Source: Klebsiella pneumoniae (GTDB lineage: Bacteria > Myxococcota_A > UBA796 > SXON01). From it: a DNA stretch of 64,000 bases. The stretch is taken from contig CAMAWH010000009.1 in the NCBI GenBank assembly GCA_945861635.1, positions 62,001 through 126,000 on the forward strand, given 5' to 3'. Shown here piece by piece: positions 17,508 through 26,203 of this stretch. Position 1 is the stretch's first letter. Every line of letters begins with the position of its first letter. The notes beneath the pieces are model-generated. The model had not been told where the DNA came from. It saw only the letters and a program-made list of their open reading frames with translations, and did not search any database. The position numbers and the translations under genes were made by a program.

Positions 17508-19712
17508 TCAGCGCATGACGCGGAGTGTGTAGGTTCGGGTGGTCGTCCCTGAAACGTCGAGCGTGATGCCGCCGGCTGCGATCCGCCCGCTCGCGAACTG
17601 CTCGGTGGCTTCCGAGTTTGCGCTCGCGCGGCCCGTCGCGAGGTACACGGTGCCGTCAGCCTCGGTGAACGCGCCGGCGCCGCCGTAGACGCGGACAATG
17701 CGCTCTGCATCGACGTCCGAGAGCGTTCGCACTCCCGCCAGCGGCCCCGGAACCAATGAATCCGGTGCCGTGGCGAACAGGGGAATGACGGCCCCATCCG
17801 TCGCAAAGACGGGAATACTTCCGAGTGGCGATGATACGGTCGATGACTCGGTTTCGGCGCCGGTCCACCAGTCCCACCATCGTGTTTCCGACGGCAAGTC
17901 GACGGCAAGTGTATCGATGCCCGCGGTCAGCACCGGCGCCACGAGAATGCTGGGGCCGAGCAGATACGCGTCCGTTCGGCCCCATCGGGCGGACGGATAA
18001 TGCAGGAAAATGGGCCGCACAAGGGGGGTGCCGATTCGCTCCGCCTCCGCGAGTAACCCTCGAAGGTAGGGGAACAAGCGTACGTGCTCCTGCCCCATTT
18101 CCGCGTAGAACGCCAATGTTTCCGCGTCGCTGTCAAATTGCCAGTTGTCCGCCGCAAACGCGCCGTGGTGCGTCCGCATCACCGGCGAGAATGCGCCCAG
18201 AGCACACCAGCGAAACCATAATTCCTTGGTGGAAGGCGCGTTTCCGATGGACTGGTAACCGGCGATGTCACTGCCCGTCAGCGGAATACCCGCGATGGAA
18301 CCTCCAAGAAACAGCGACACCACCGAGGGCAGCCCATCGTCGGCATCGAAGGACGTCCGTTGATCGCCGGGCCAGTGAATCGGCGCAACGGAGGGCGAAC
18401 CCGTCCAGCCGCTGCGAGTGAAAAACGCCGCGTCGTGATCGGCGAGAACGTCGGCGCTCACGGCTTGCCACCACCCGGGGTACGCGTTGTGGGCGTCGAG
18501 CGCGTCGGCACCGTCGAGGTGTGCGTCGGTCGGCAACCACTCCGCATAGTCCGCCATCCACCCATCGAATCCGACGTCAACCGCGGCGTTCATCTTGCCC
18601 GCCGCCCACGCAATGGCGTCCGCGCGCGTGAGGTCGAGCACCGTCGTCGGTTCGAAGGTGACCCCGGTGAACAAGTACGGTGCGCCTTCGTCGTCGGTAA
18701 TTGCGAACTGTGAGGCCTCCTTCCACGTGCGCGTCGTGTTCACAAGGAACGGAGAGAAATAGGCAAACCATTTGAAACCGGCGGCTTCCAACTCGCCATC
18801 CACCGATTCCGCATCCGGATAGAGCGTTCGATCCACATCCCATTCCGACAGGATGCGGTAGCCGACGCTGCTCTCCTCTCCCCCCTTCCAATCCTCCGTC
18901 CAGATGACGGAGGACGGCGCGCCTGCGGTTCGGAGTTCGCTTGCGACGGTTCGCACGCGCTCCTGCCCGTGGACGGCATCGTTCCACGGAGCGAGGGCCC
19001 AGTCGGGCGCGATGGCTGGCGGCCCTTTCAGCGTCGCGTGGGCGCGGACGATGTCGATGGGTTCGATGCCGCCGAGCAGCAGAAAGGCAGACTCTCCCTG
19101 CCACGTGTCGAGCGTCCACCGATCGTCCGTGCACAGGTCCACCGAAACGCGCGCGTTCGTCAGCGCCACGATGCCCAGAGGTTCCGGGCGAAGAAAGAAC
19201 GGATCGGGGTAGCTGGATGCGTGGCGCGTGCCCGTCAGGAACCAGTCGGCGGTGGGTTCCTCACTGTCCACCTTGCCGACGCCTGGCTCGCTGACCCAGA
19301 GGTCAAAGGCTTCGCCGACGTGGTCGACGTCAAACGCATGCTCGCCGCCGCCCACAATGTGATCGTTTCCGGTGCATGCGGCGTCGAATCGGACGCGGTT
19401 TCCTCCGCCTGAAATCGTCGTCAGGAGGCCATTGCTCGGACCCCGTGAGAATGTCACGGTACCTTGTCCATCGCCGAGGTCGAACGAAAAGCCTTCGCCG
19501 CTGATCGTCGGGACGTCGAACGTGCTCTCCCCGCTGGAGATCTTGTACGCGCCCACGTTGAAATCGATCGCCTCGTCCCCCTCACCGATGCCGAAGCGGA
19601 GATCCCTGATGCGGACGTCGTCCTGCCACGCGACGGTGAGCGAGCCCGCGTCAAGAACCACGCGCCAATCGCCCATCACGTTGGTTTGCGCGCACCCGAG
19701 AAGAAGCAGCAT
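17508..19712 (-). CDS. GH31-family glycosidase, lipoprotein
   Basis: The start ATG at 19712 follows GAGGAGG and encodes MLLLLGCAQT, a lipobox with Cys at only position 7. The 734-residue mature protein is a GH31 enzyme: an N-terminal beta-sandwich, then a TIM barrel with IWTEDWKG, the nucleophile region GWMADYAEWLPTD and the acid/base region WPGDQ, then GSDIAGYQ and a C-terminal beta domain. The nucleophile segment resembles sulfoquinovosidase YihQ, but the Trp that I recall reading the sulfonate there appears to be Ser (YRILSEW), so substrate is open. It should act at the cell surface or in the periplasm and is the last gene of the glycosidase set. Confidence 0.88.
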   Translation of the reverse strand: MLLLLGCAQTNVMGDWRVVLDAGSLTVAWQDDVRIRDLRFGIGEGDEAIDFNVGAYKISSGESTFDVPTISGEGFSFDLGDGQGTVTFSRGPSNGLLTTISGGGNRVRFDAACTGNDHIVGGGEHAFDVDHVGEAFDLWVSEPGVGKVDSEEPTADWFLTGTRHASSYPDPFFLRPEPLGIVALTNARVSVDLCTDDRWTLDTWQGESAFLLLGGIEPIDIVRAHATLKGPPAIAPDWALAPWNDAVHGQERVRTVASELRTAGAPSSVIWTEDWKGGEESSVGYRILSEWDVDRTLYPDAESVDGELEAAGFKWFAYFSPFLVNTTRTWKEASQFAITDDEGAPYLFTGVTFEPTTVLDLTRADAIAWAAGKMNAAVDVGFDGWMADYAEWLPTDAHLDGADALDAHNAYPGWWQAVSADVLADHDAAFFTRSGWTGSPSVAPIHWPGDQRTSFDADDGLPSVVSLFLGGSIAGIPLTGSDIAGYQSIGNAPSTKELWFRWCALGAFSPVMRTHHGAFAADNWQFDSDAETLAFYAEMGQEHVRLFPYLRGLLAEAERIGTPLVRPIFLHYPSARWGRTDAYLLGPSILVAPVLTAGIDTLAVDLPSETRWWDWWTGAETESSTVSSPLGSIPVFATDGAVIPLFATAPDSLVPGPLAGVRTLSDVDAERIVRVYGGAGAFTEADGTVYLATGRASANSEATEQFASGRIAAGGITLDVSGTTTRTYTLRVMR

Positions 19713-19753
19713 GCGGCCTCCTCGAACGCCTATCGCGCGCGCCGGTAGCCGGC

Positions 19754-19963
19754 CTACTGTCCTGCGTCCGCCGCGGGGGCGCCAGACGGGGAGGCGTCGT
19801 ACGGGGCGTCGCCCGCCCCGGCGACCTCGTCGAGATCCTCCGGGGTCGGGTCGAGCGCACCGCGCGCTTCCGCACCCGCAGCGTCCCCGTCGTCTTCCAG
19901 CACGACCGGACCAAGCAATCCGAGCGCAACGGCGAGCACGAGGGGGTTTGCGGTGAAGCGCAT
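19754..19963 (-). CDS. Small exported acidic protein
   Basis: A 69-residue frame with a clear N-terminal hydrophobic signal (MRFTANPLVLAVALGLLGPV) followed by a 45-residue stretch rich in Asp, Glu, Ala, Gly and Pro with no predicted fold. It lies between the two glycosidase genes on the same strand, 41 bases before the GH31 start. It could be a secreted linker-like or anchor peptide; function unknown. Low complexity makes the call less secure. Confidence 0.45.
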   Translation of the reverse strand: MRFTANPLVLAVALGLLGPVVLEDDGDAAGAEARGALDPTPEDLDEVAGAGDAPYDASPSGAPAADAGQ

Positions 19964-20046
19964 GCACAGAATCTACGCGCGGGGTCGGCCTCCGGCTGTC
20001 CCGCGGTGTCACGAATTCGTCGCGATTTGCTACGTCGCCGGTCGGC

Positions 20047-21252
20047 TCACGGCAGCAGCCACGCCGGCGCGCTGGCCGTGGCCCCGTCGGCGATCTTCGT
20101 GCGGGTGCTCAGAGACTCGCCACCGTGCGTCGCCACGCGCGTGCCCTCGTAGAGCAAAATTGCACCGCTTTTCAGGCGAACGGCACCGGCACCATCGGCC
20201 ATCGCCCCGGTGAGATCGTCCGCGGCGAGATGGCGGTTGAGCGCGCGGAAGGCTGCGCCGATGGGCTTTTCCGTGATCGGCTGCCCCGGTCGGTTCGCAC
20301 GAAACAGCGAGTTCGTGCCGAATGCCGTTCTTCCTTTCACCCACGTCGGTGGATCGATGAGCGTGTGCCAGTAGAGTCGTGACGCGCCCGCTGCGGCCGC
20401 GCGAGCCACGATGGCGACCATCCGATGGGCCTGCAGCGCCTCGTCACCGTCGGCCCTCACGCTTGTTTCTGTGATCCAGATCGGCTTCCCGGGCGCGGCG
20501 GCGCGACCGTTCGCGATGGCACGCTCCAACGTCTCACCGGCATCCTGCGCGTAGGTATGCAACGAAAGGACGTCCACTGCGTCGCGTACGCCGGCAATCG
20601 CGAAAACGGCGTCCATGTACGCCCGGCCGGCGGGCGCGCCGGGGCGAAAGAAGCCGCCGTTGAGGACGCGCGCCTCCGCGCTCGCCGTGTGAATCGCCAC
20701 GGATGAAGCAATTAGGACCTGCGCATATTGCGATGGCGTGCAGAAGTTCTCAGGCGCGACCGCGCTCCCGTCGTCATCGCGTGGGCGCATGGAGTTTTTG
20801 AGATCGGGCTCATTGTCGACCTCAAAGTACCGGACCGGAGCGAGGAGCCCTGGCATGTCCTTGGCACCATCCCCGTCGTATCGCTCCACAATGTCGCGAA
20901 CATAGGCGGCGTACGCCGGAAGATCCGTGGGGACGTACTGAGCGGTGAACTTCGCCGTGGCGTTTCCGGGCCATGGGGAGACCATGAGTACCGGCTCCAT
21001 TTTGGCGTTCTGGAGGGCGTGCACCCACAGGTCCACGTCCGTTTGCGCGTTTCCGCCAGCCTGCATTGCGAAAAATGAACCCCCGGGGAAGCTCGCCGTG
21101 TGCCCGCGCACCGTCGTCACGCCAACGCTTGCGACGATGCGCGCATCCTCAGCCAGCAACGCAGGAAGTTCAGGACGCGTTTCGGCCGTCCGGTGCCGCG
21201 ATGGTACCGCTATCCCCTCGTTCAGGCCAAGCAGAAACAGGGCAGGGACCAC
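20047..21252 (-). CDS. Clan GH-A glycoside hydrolase-like protein, exported
   Basis: The GTG at 21252 overlaps the upstream stop by one base (TAGTG) and is preferred over an upstream Ala-rich frame. It begins VVPALFLLGLNEGIA, a short signal-like hydrophobic stretch. The 401-residue protein reads as a TIM barrel with the two carboxylates of clan GH-A enzymes: the acid/base in YFEVDNEPDL and the nucleophile in PIWITETS, about 110 residues apart. Aromatic/His residues (LSLHTYAQD, RLYWHTLID) sit on the barrel strands as in GH39- and GH5-like families. I cannot assign a numbered family. It lies in the leftward set with GH31 and the XRE regulator. Confidence 0.72.
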   Translation of the reverse strand: MVPALFLLGLNEGIAVPSRHRTAETRPELPALLAEDARIVASVGVTTVRGHTASFPGGSFFAMQAGGNAQTDVDLWVHALQNAKMEPVLMVSPWPGNATAKFTAQYVPTDLPAYAAYVRDIVERYDGDGAKDMPGLLAPVRYFEVDNEPDLKNSMRPRDDDGSAVAPENFCTPSQYAQVLIASSVAIHTASAEARVLNGGFFRPGAPAGRAYMDAVFAIAGVRDAVDVLSLHTYAQDAGETLERAIANGRAAAPGKPIWITETSVRADGDEALQAHRMVAIVARAAAAGASRLYWHTLIDPPTWVKGRTAFGTNSLFRANRPGQPITEKPIGAAFRALNRHLAADDLTGAMADGAGAVRLKSGAILLYEGTRVATHGGESLSTRTKIADGATASAPAWLLP

Positions 21253-21869
21253 TACTTGACAACTCGCAGGTGGAAACCGGGCTTCCCCTTTGGCTCGGGC
21301 GGCGGCGGCGGCTGAGGCGGCAGCGCGTCCTCTTCCGGCATGTGGAACGTCACCTGTTTCAGCGCGGACCAAGGAAAGGTGCAGGTATACAGTCGGTCAA
21401 ACGAAAGCGTGCAGGAGAACTCGCGCTCCCCGAATTCCGGTTTGTTGTGGCGGTGATACTTCGCCTCCAGCCGGATCGGGAGCTGCTCGGGAAACCGCGA
21501 GAGTACATTTTCCGGCACGCCGCTCGTCCGCAATTGCGTGGCGTCAAACGTGCAGAACAGGTCCACGCCCAGCCCAAATCCGACGCGCAGCGCTTGCCGT
21601 GCCAAATTGCCGAGCGGATCCGGCGCCCAGTCGTCGGCGGGCGTCACCGGGGTGTCTTCGGGGAGCCCAACCTCCGTCGGGGAGAGCTCCAGCGCCTGCG
21701 CGATCAAGATGAATTGGTCGACCGTCAGATCGACTTCTCCCGCGAGGGCCTTTTTCAGCGCCGCTCGTTCTACGCCGATCTGAGCGGACAATCCTGCCGT
21801 AGTGTGACCCTTCTTGCGCGCGGTGTCACGGAGCAGGGAGAGCAACGGGTCGGAGGGGCGGACGGGCAC
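21252..21869 (-). CDS. XRE-type HTH protein with SspB-like C-terminal domain
   Basis: GTG start at 21869. Residues 1-70 form a helix-turn-helix of Cro/C1 type (RKKGHTTAGLSAQIGVERAALKK, then VDQFILIAQALELSP). After a linker, residues about 95-180 contain FSCTLSFDRLYTCTFPWSAL, a pattern like the ClpXP adaptor SspB (beta strand, then conserved PW-x-A). A Pro-rich linker precedes a basic tail. The combination suggests a DNA-binding regulator with a peptide- or protease-binding domain. It lies directly upstream of the glycosidase genes and may control them. The SspB link is inferred from one motif. Confidence 0.7.
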   Translation of the reverse strand: MPVRPSDPLLSLLRDTARKKGHTTAGLSAQIGVERAALKKALAGEVDLTVDQFILIAQALELSPTEVGLPEDTPVTPADDWAPDPLGNLARQALRVGFGLGVDLFCTFDATQLRTSGVPENVLSRFPEQLPIRLEAKYHRHNKPEFGEREFSCTLSFDRLYTCTFPWSALKQVTFHMPEEDALPPQPPPPPEPKGKPGFHLRVVK

Positions 21870-21904
21870 GGCGGGTGTTTAACCGCATCGCCAGCGCCGC
21901 ACGC

Positions 21905-22015
21905 CTATCGACTGAGGCCAAGCAAGCCGATTCCGAGAACCACGGCGACGGTGAGTTGCATGACGAGTTCGGGCACGGAAGGACAGATGCCACAGGGCGT
22001 TGACGGTCGCAACAT
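21905..22015 (-). CDS. Small membrane protein, 36 residues, with strong ribosome binding site
   Basis: The ATG at 22015 is preceded by a perfect AAGGAG (22020-22025) with 4 bases of spacing. The frame encodes MLRPSTPCGICPSVPELV followed by a hydrophobic stretch (MQLTVAVVLGIGLLGLS) and ends Arg-stop. It resembles a small single-span membrane protein with two Cys (CGIC) before the helix. It lies 35 bases upstream of the XRE/SspB-like gene on the same strand and may be the first gene of the glycosidase set. It is too short for usual gene callers. The evidence is only the ribosome site plus hydrophobicity. Confidence 0.45.
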   Translation of the reverse strand: MLRPSTPCGICPSVPELVMQLTVAVVLGIGLLGLSR

Positions 22016-22069
22016 ATTTCTCCTTGGAGAATTTGCGTTGCGATCGCGATGGTAGCGGCATGATCGGCA

Positions 22070-22098
22070 TGGACGGGTGTGCCTCAGCGTGCTAATTA
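22070..22098 (+). promoter_or_regulatory. Promoter for the beta-lactamase-fold gene, probably leaderless
   Basis: TGGACG, 17 bases, then an extended -10 TGC-TAATTA ending 6 bases before the ATG at 22105. Transcription would begin at or next to the start codon, and no Shine-Dalgarno is present, so the message would be leaderless. Confidence 0.45.
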
Positions 22099-22104
22099 CC
22101 GGCC

Positions 22105-22929
22105 ATGAGCCTGTTCACGCGCGAAGTTACGGTCGTCGCGCTGTCGTCGGGCTCCGCAGGCAACTGCACGTGGATTGGGGACAAGCATGCCGGCGTGTTG
22201 ATCGACTGCGGGCTCAGTACGAAGCGGATTCTTGAGCGCATCGAGGCGACGGGCCTGTCGGACATGCCTATCGACGCGGTCCTCATCACGCACGAGCACG
22301 GTGATCATGTTGGTGCAGCGCGCGTTCTCTCGCGTGCGCTCGCCAAGCGCGGCAAGCCAGTTCCGTTTTTCATGACCCGCGGAACGGCGGGTGCCATTCA
22401 CCCGACCTCGGTGCCCGAGGGCATCGAGCACATCGGCGCGGGTGAGAGCTTCAAGCTCAAACATCTACAGATTGAGCCCATTCCGGTGCCGCATGACACG
22501 GTGGAGCCGTGCGCCTTTCGGGTTCGCGTCGGAGACGTGACCGCCGCAGTCATCACCGACCTCGGCAAGCAAACCAACCTTGTCAGCCGCCATCTTCGCG
22601 AGTGTGACATTGCGATCCTCGAATTCAACCACGACGAGGACATGCTGATGGATGGGCCGTACCCGTGGCACCTGAAGCAGCGCATCCGCGGCTCCCATGG
22701 GCATCTCTCCAACGTGCAGGCCGCGCGGCTACTCACCGAGTCGCTGGGAGAAAAGCTCCGTCACCTCGTCCTGGCGCACCTGTCAGAAGAAAACAACACT
22801 CCCGCCAAGGCGATGATGGCGGCAAGGGGCGCGCTGAAGGCCGCCGGAGCTGCGGACCGCGTCCACGTGCACGTTGCGCTGCAGCACGCTGCCCTCGCCC
22901 CGGTCCGAGTCACCGCGTCGGCCTGGTAG
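22105..22929 (+). CDS. Metallo-beta-lactamase-fold hydrolase (YycJ/WalJ-like)
   Basis: The 274-residue protein has the two-metal motif LITHEHGDHVG, an early strand/loop SSGSAGNC typical of the YycJ/WalJ group, later metal ligands (VITDLGK with Asp, NHDEDM, and HLSEENN with His). The YycJ group contains single-strand or 5'-exonuclease-like enzymes; activity here is inferred only. Its C-terminal end is 64 bases from purB. It appears to be the first gene of a purB-linked transcript. Confidence 0.88.
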   Translation: MSLFTREVTVVALSSGSAGNCTWIGDKHAGVLIDCGLSTKRILERIEATGLSDMPIDAVLITHEHGDHVGAARVLSRALAKRGKPVPFFMTRGTAGAIHPTSVPEGIEHIGAGESFKLKHLQIEPIPVPHDTVEPCAFRVRVGDVTAAVITDLGKQTNLVSRHLRECDIAILEFNHDEDMLMDGPYPWHLKQRIRGSHGHLSNVQAARLLTESLGEKLRHLVLAHLSEENNTPAKAMMAARGALKAAGAADRVHVHVALQHAALAPVRVTASAW

Positions 22930-22993
22930 CCGTCGTCCAGGGGGTCGCCGCCGGCTGGGGGGTCGTGGTAGGTGGGCGCGCCCGGAGCCCCGA

Positions 22994-24292
22994 ATGATCG
23001 CTCGATACTCCCGTCCTGAACTCGCCGCGATTTGGACGGCGGAGCGGCGCCTCCAGATCATGCTGGAGGTCGAACTTCTGGCGTGCGAGGCCATGGAGCG
23101 CCGTGGGGAGGTGCCGGTCGGAACGAGCGCTGTTTGTCGGGAGCGTGCTGCGTTTGACATCCCGCGCATCGATGAGCTGGAACGCACGCTGAAGCACGAT
23201 GTGATCGCGTTTCTCACCAATGTGAACGAACACATTGGTGAGCCCGGACGGCACTTGCACAAGGGAATGACGTCCTCCGACGTGCTCGACACCGCATTTG
23301 CCGTGCAATTAAAGGAGGCCGGCGGCTTGATCCGGGTCGCCCTGGGTGAAGTGTTGGATGCGCTGGAGCGCCGCGCGCGGGAGCACGTCGACACCTTGTG
23401 CATCGGCCGAAGCCACGGCATTCACGCGGAGCCGGTCACGTTCGGCTGGAAGTTGGCGATCCTGTGGGACGAGCTTCGGCGCGGAAGGGAGCGGCTGGAT
23501 CACGCGATTGCAGACATTTCCGTGGGGAAGATCAGTGGAGCGGTGGGCACGTTTGCGCACGTGCATCCCGACGTGGAGGCGTTTGTTTGTGCGGCGCTCG
23601 GGCTCAGCCCCGCCCCCGCCTCCAGCCAGATCATCCAGCGAGACAGGCACGCGTTCTACTTCACCGTGCTTTCTCTGATTGCGACGAGCATCGAGAAAAT
23701 CGCCGTCGAAATAAGGCACCTTCAGCGCACGGAAGTACTGGAGGCTGAGGAGCCGTTCACGCCCGGACAGAAGGGATCCAGCGCCATGCCGCACAAGCGC
23801 AACCCGATCCTGGCGGAGAACTTGACCGGGCTCGCGCGGCTGATGCGCGGCTACGCGCAGGCGGCCGTGGAAGATGTGCCGCTCTGGCACGAACGCGACA
23901 TCTCGCACTCCTCCGTCGAGCGTGTGATCGGTCCCGACGCAACCGTGACGCTGCATTTCATGTTGGTGCGTCTCCGCGCGCTCGTGGACGGGCTGGTGGT
24001 GTATCCCGAGCACATGACGCGCAACATGGATCGATCCGGGGGCTTGTTCTACAGCCAGCGTGTGCTCATCGCACTCGTAGAAGCCGGCTGTTCTCGTGAA
24101 GAGGCTTACGCGCGGGTGCAACGAAGTGCGATGCGCACCTGGGCGGACGGAATCGCATTGCCAGATCTGTTGGCAGACGACGAACAGGTAGGCGGGCTGC
24201 TTGGTGCAGACGCCGTACGCGCCCTGTGCGACCCTGTCTGGTACGTCCGCCAGGCGCGCTTTGTGCAGGAGCGGGTGTTCGCCGCACGGTAG
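22994..24292 (+). CDS. purB: Adenylosuccinate lyase
   Basis: ATG 22994 with GGAG 8 bases upstream; 432 residues, as in the shorter bacterial PurB class. The fumarase-superfamily signature GSSAMPHKRNP is present, as are the catalytic His region RSHGIHAEP and TSSDVLDT. It acts twice in purine synthesis: SAICAR to AICAR plus fumarate, and adenylosuccinate to AMP plus fumarate. The lipoprotein gene begins 51 bases downstream. Confidence 0.97.
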   Translation: MIARYSRPELAAIWTAERRLQIMLEVELLACEAMERRGEVPVGTSAVCRERAAFDIPRIDELERTLKHDVIAFLTNVNEHIGEPGRHLHKGMTSSDVLDTAFAVQLKEAGGLIRVALGEVLDALERRAREHVDTLCIGRSHGIHAEPVTFGWKLAILWDELRRGRERLDHAIADISVGKISGAVGTFAHVHPDVEAFVCAALGLSPAPASSQIIQRDRHAFYFTVLSLIATSIEKIAVEIRHLQRTEVLEAEEPFTPGQKGSSAMPHKRNPILAENLTGLARLMRGYAQAAVEDVPLWHERDISHSSVERVIGPDATVTLHFMLVRLRALVDGLVVYPEHMTRNMDRSGGLFYSQRVLIALVEAGCSREEAYARVQRSAMRTWADGIALPDLLADDEQVGGLLGADAVRALCDPVWYVRQARFVQERVFAAR

Positions 24293-24343
24293 GTACGCCC
24301 GAAATCGCTTGCGTGCGGGGCTGGCGCATCCGACACTATCGGT

Positions 24344-25072
24344 ATGGTCCTACTGATCATCGCAGCGTGCGCCCATCAGGTGTCCTGGCAGGTCCAGCCC
24401 GTGGCTGCGGTGAACCTGCCCGATTTGCAACTTGCGGTGCTCGTGGATGACGTGCGGTGCAAGGAAGTGGCGCAGCGTTTGGTAGACGCGCTTCGAGCCC
24501 GCCCCGGCGTCACGGTGACCCCGACCTCCGAGCAGAAGCTGGTGGTCACGGCCTGTGAGGGGCAGGTGTGGACGTGGTTCGAGGTTGAAACCAACGATCT
24601 CGGCCTTCGGTACAAGGATCTTGTCGTCGAGCGGCGTCGTTATACACGTCAGGGCATCGGCAGGGCACAGATGCTGGTGATCGGAAAAAACACTGCAACG
24701 GTTACGCTCGACGTAGATGCCGAACGCACAATTCGTGGTCCGTGGCTGGACAGTCAGGTGGATGACACGACCCAGCCCCTCGAAATCCAGGTGGCGGTAG
24801 ATCGCGATCTCGGCTGGCAACTCGCCGACAAGATCGTTCCGCTCCCAGAGACCATCAGCCGCCGGCTGTACCGTGACCCCGAGCCCGGCACCGCGCACGA
24901 GATGCTGAATAGCGCCGTCGAGGCTGAGAAAAGTGGTAATCTCGATCAGGCGCTTGCGCTCGCCCGTGCCGCTTACGCAGCTGATCCGACGGCAGAGGCC
25001 ATGACCTACATCGCCTCGTTGGAAGGCCACGCCGCTCGCGTCGGCTACGCCTTCAAAACCCCGCCCCAGTGA
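24344..25072 (+). CDS. Lipoprotein of unknown function with ultra-short signal peptide
   Basis: The N-terminus is MVLLIIAAC, a lipobox with Cys at 9. The next in-frame codon upstream that could matter is the purB stop at 24290, and no ATG, GTG or TTG lies between, so this short leader cannot be extended. The roughly 230-residue body has two mixed alpha/beta parts; residues about 185-230 look like a TPR-type helix pair (EAEKSGNLDQALALARAAYA). Family not recognised. It is 45 bases from the convergent phosphofructokinase stop. Confidence 0.7.
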   Translation: MVLLIIAACAHQVSWQVQPVAAVNLPDLQLAVLVDDVRCKEVAQRLVDALRARPGVTVTPTSEQKLVVTACEGQVWTWFEVETNDLGLRYKDLVVERRRYTRQGIGRAQMLVIGKNTATVTLDVDAERTIRGPWLDSQVDDTTQPLEIQVAVDRDLGWQLADKIVPLPETISRRLYRDPEPGTAHEMLNSAVEAEKSGNLDQALALARAAYAADPTAEAMTYIASLEGHAARVGYAFKTPPQ

Positions 25073-25117
25073 CCGGACCTGCGTGACGTGACGCGGGTGA
25101 CGTGACATCGCGGCGGT

Positions 25118-26167
25118 TCACCCGCCCAATTCGACGCCCACCGCCCGCGCTACGCGTACCAACTCTCCGTCAAGATCAACGGTCCGGTTGCGGGCCACGG
25201 CCTCGGCCAGCGGCACCCCGAGCACATTGCCGTTCCGCAGGCAGACGAGATCGCCCCACCGGCCATCCTCCACCAAATCGACGGTTGCAACGCCGAAACG
25301 CGTGGCGAGCACGCGGTCCACGGCGACGGGGCTGCCGCCGCGCTGGAGGTGGCCGAGCACGGTGAGTCGTGCATCCAGGTTCGGGATTTCTCTGCGAAGC
25401 ACCTCAAGTACGACGGATCCAGCGCGGCCAATCTTGCGCTCGCCTCCGATAGGCCGCGCGGATTCCGCCACGACGATCAGGCTGAACGGCCGGCCCCGAC
25501 GCCGCCGTTCCTCCAACTTGGCGGCGATCCGCGCCGGGTCGTAGGGAATCTCCGGGATGAGAATGACGTCGGCGCCACCGGCGATTCCCCCGTGCAGCGC
25601 GATGAACCCCGCATCGCGTCCCATGACCTCCAAAACGAGGCAGCGATCATGGCTTTCCGCGGTCGTGTGAAGGCGGTCCAGCGCGTCCGAAACGCAGTCC
25701 ACAGCGCTCTGAAAGCCAAAGGTCTGATCGGTAGCGCCAAGGTCGTTGTCGATGGTCTTGGGGACGCCGATCACGCGAATCCCGTGCTCCGACATCAGGC
25801 GGTGCGCGATGCGCTGCGTGCCATCCCCGCCGATCACGATGAGGCCTTCCAGACGCAACGCCTCAACCGCCGCGCGCACCTGAGACGCCCGATCCGTCGG
25901 CGTTCCCTCGGTGTCTTCCCATGCAAACGGGTCTCCGTGGTTCGTCGTCCCTAGGACTGTACCTCCGCGGGAGAGCAGGCCGCCGCAGTGACGCGGCGTG
26001 AGTTCCCGCACGCGGAGACGTCGTGACAACAACCCGTTGAAGGAGTCCTCGATCCCGACGAGGCGCCAGCCTTTCTTCCCGACGCCATACTTGATGACCG
26101 CGCGGAGCACCGCGTTGAGCCCCGGTGCATCGCCGCCCCCGGTTAGAATACCGACCTGTCGCGCCAT
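25118..26167 (-). CDS. 6-phosphofructokinase, group III type
   Basis: Start at ATG 26167 after GGGAG. The 349 residues carry the PFK signatures: TGGGDAPGLNAV, GGDGTQRIA (Gly at the position equivalent to E. coli Gly104), PKTIDNDLGATD (Lys at the position equivalent to 124, with catalytic TIDND) and EVMGRDAGFIAL. In the classical scheme, Gly104/Gly124 marks ATP enzymes and Asp104/Lys124 pyrophosphate enzymes; Gly104/Lys124 is the mixed group III pattern seen in actinobacterial ATP enzymes. So ATP use is likely but not certain. It phosphorylates fructose-6-phosphate in glycolysis. Confidence 0.92.
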   Translation of the reverse strand: MARQVGILTGGGDAPGLNAVLRAVIKYGVGKKGWRLVGIEDSFNGLLSRRLRVRELTPRHCGGLLSRGGTVLGTTNHGDPFAWEDTEGTPTDRASQVRAAVEALRLEGLIVIGGDGTQRIAHRLMSEHGIRVIGVPKTIDNDLGATDQTFGFQSAVDCVSDALDRLHTTAESHDRCLVLEVMGRDAGFIALHGGIAGGADVILIPEIPYDPARIAAKLEERRRRGRPFSLIVVAESARPIGGERKIGRAGSVVLEVLRREIPNLDARLTVLGHLQRGGSPVAVDRVLATRFGVATVDLVEDGRWGDLVCLRNGNVLGVPLAEAVARNRTVDLDGELVRVARAVGVELGG

Positions 26168-26203
26168 GGCCGCTCCCGATAGGCGCAGGTAACGGGGCGC
26201 GCG

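Noticed and set aside
19713..20012. N-terminal extension of the GH31 gene
   Set aside because: Arg-rich with no signal; GAGGAGG precedes the ATG at 19712 which starts the lipobox.
21253..21372. N-terminal extension of the clan GH-A glycosidase
   Set aside because: Overlaps the regulator gene in another frame and is Ala-rich; GTG at 21252 is coupled to the regulator stop.
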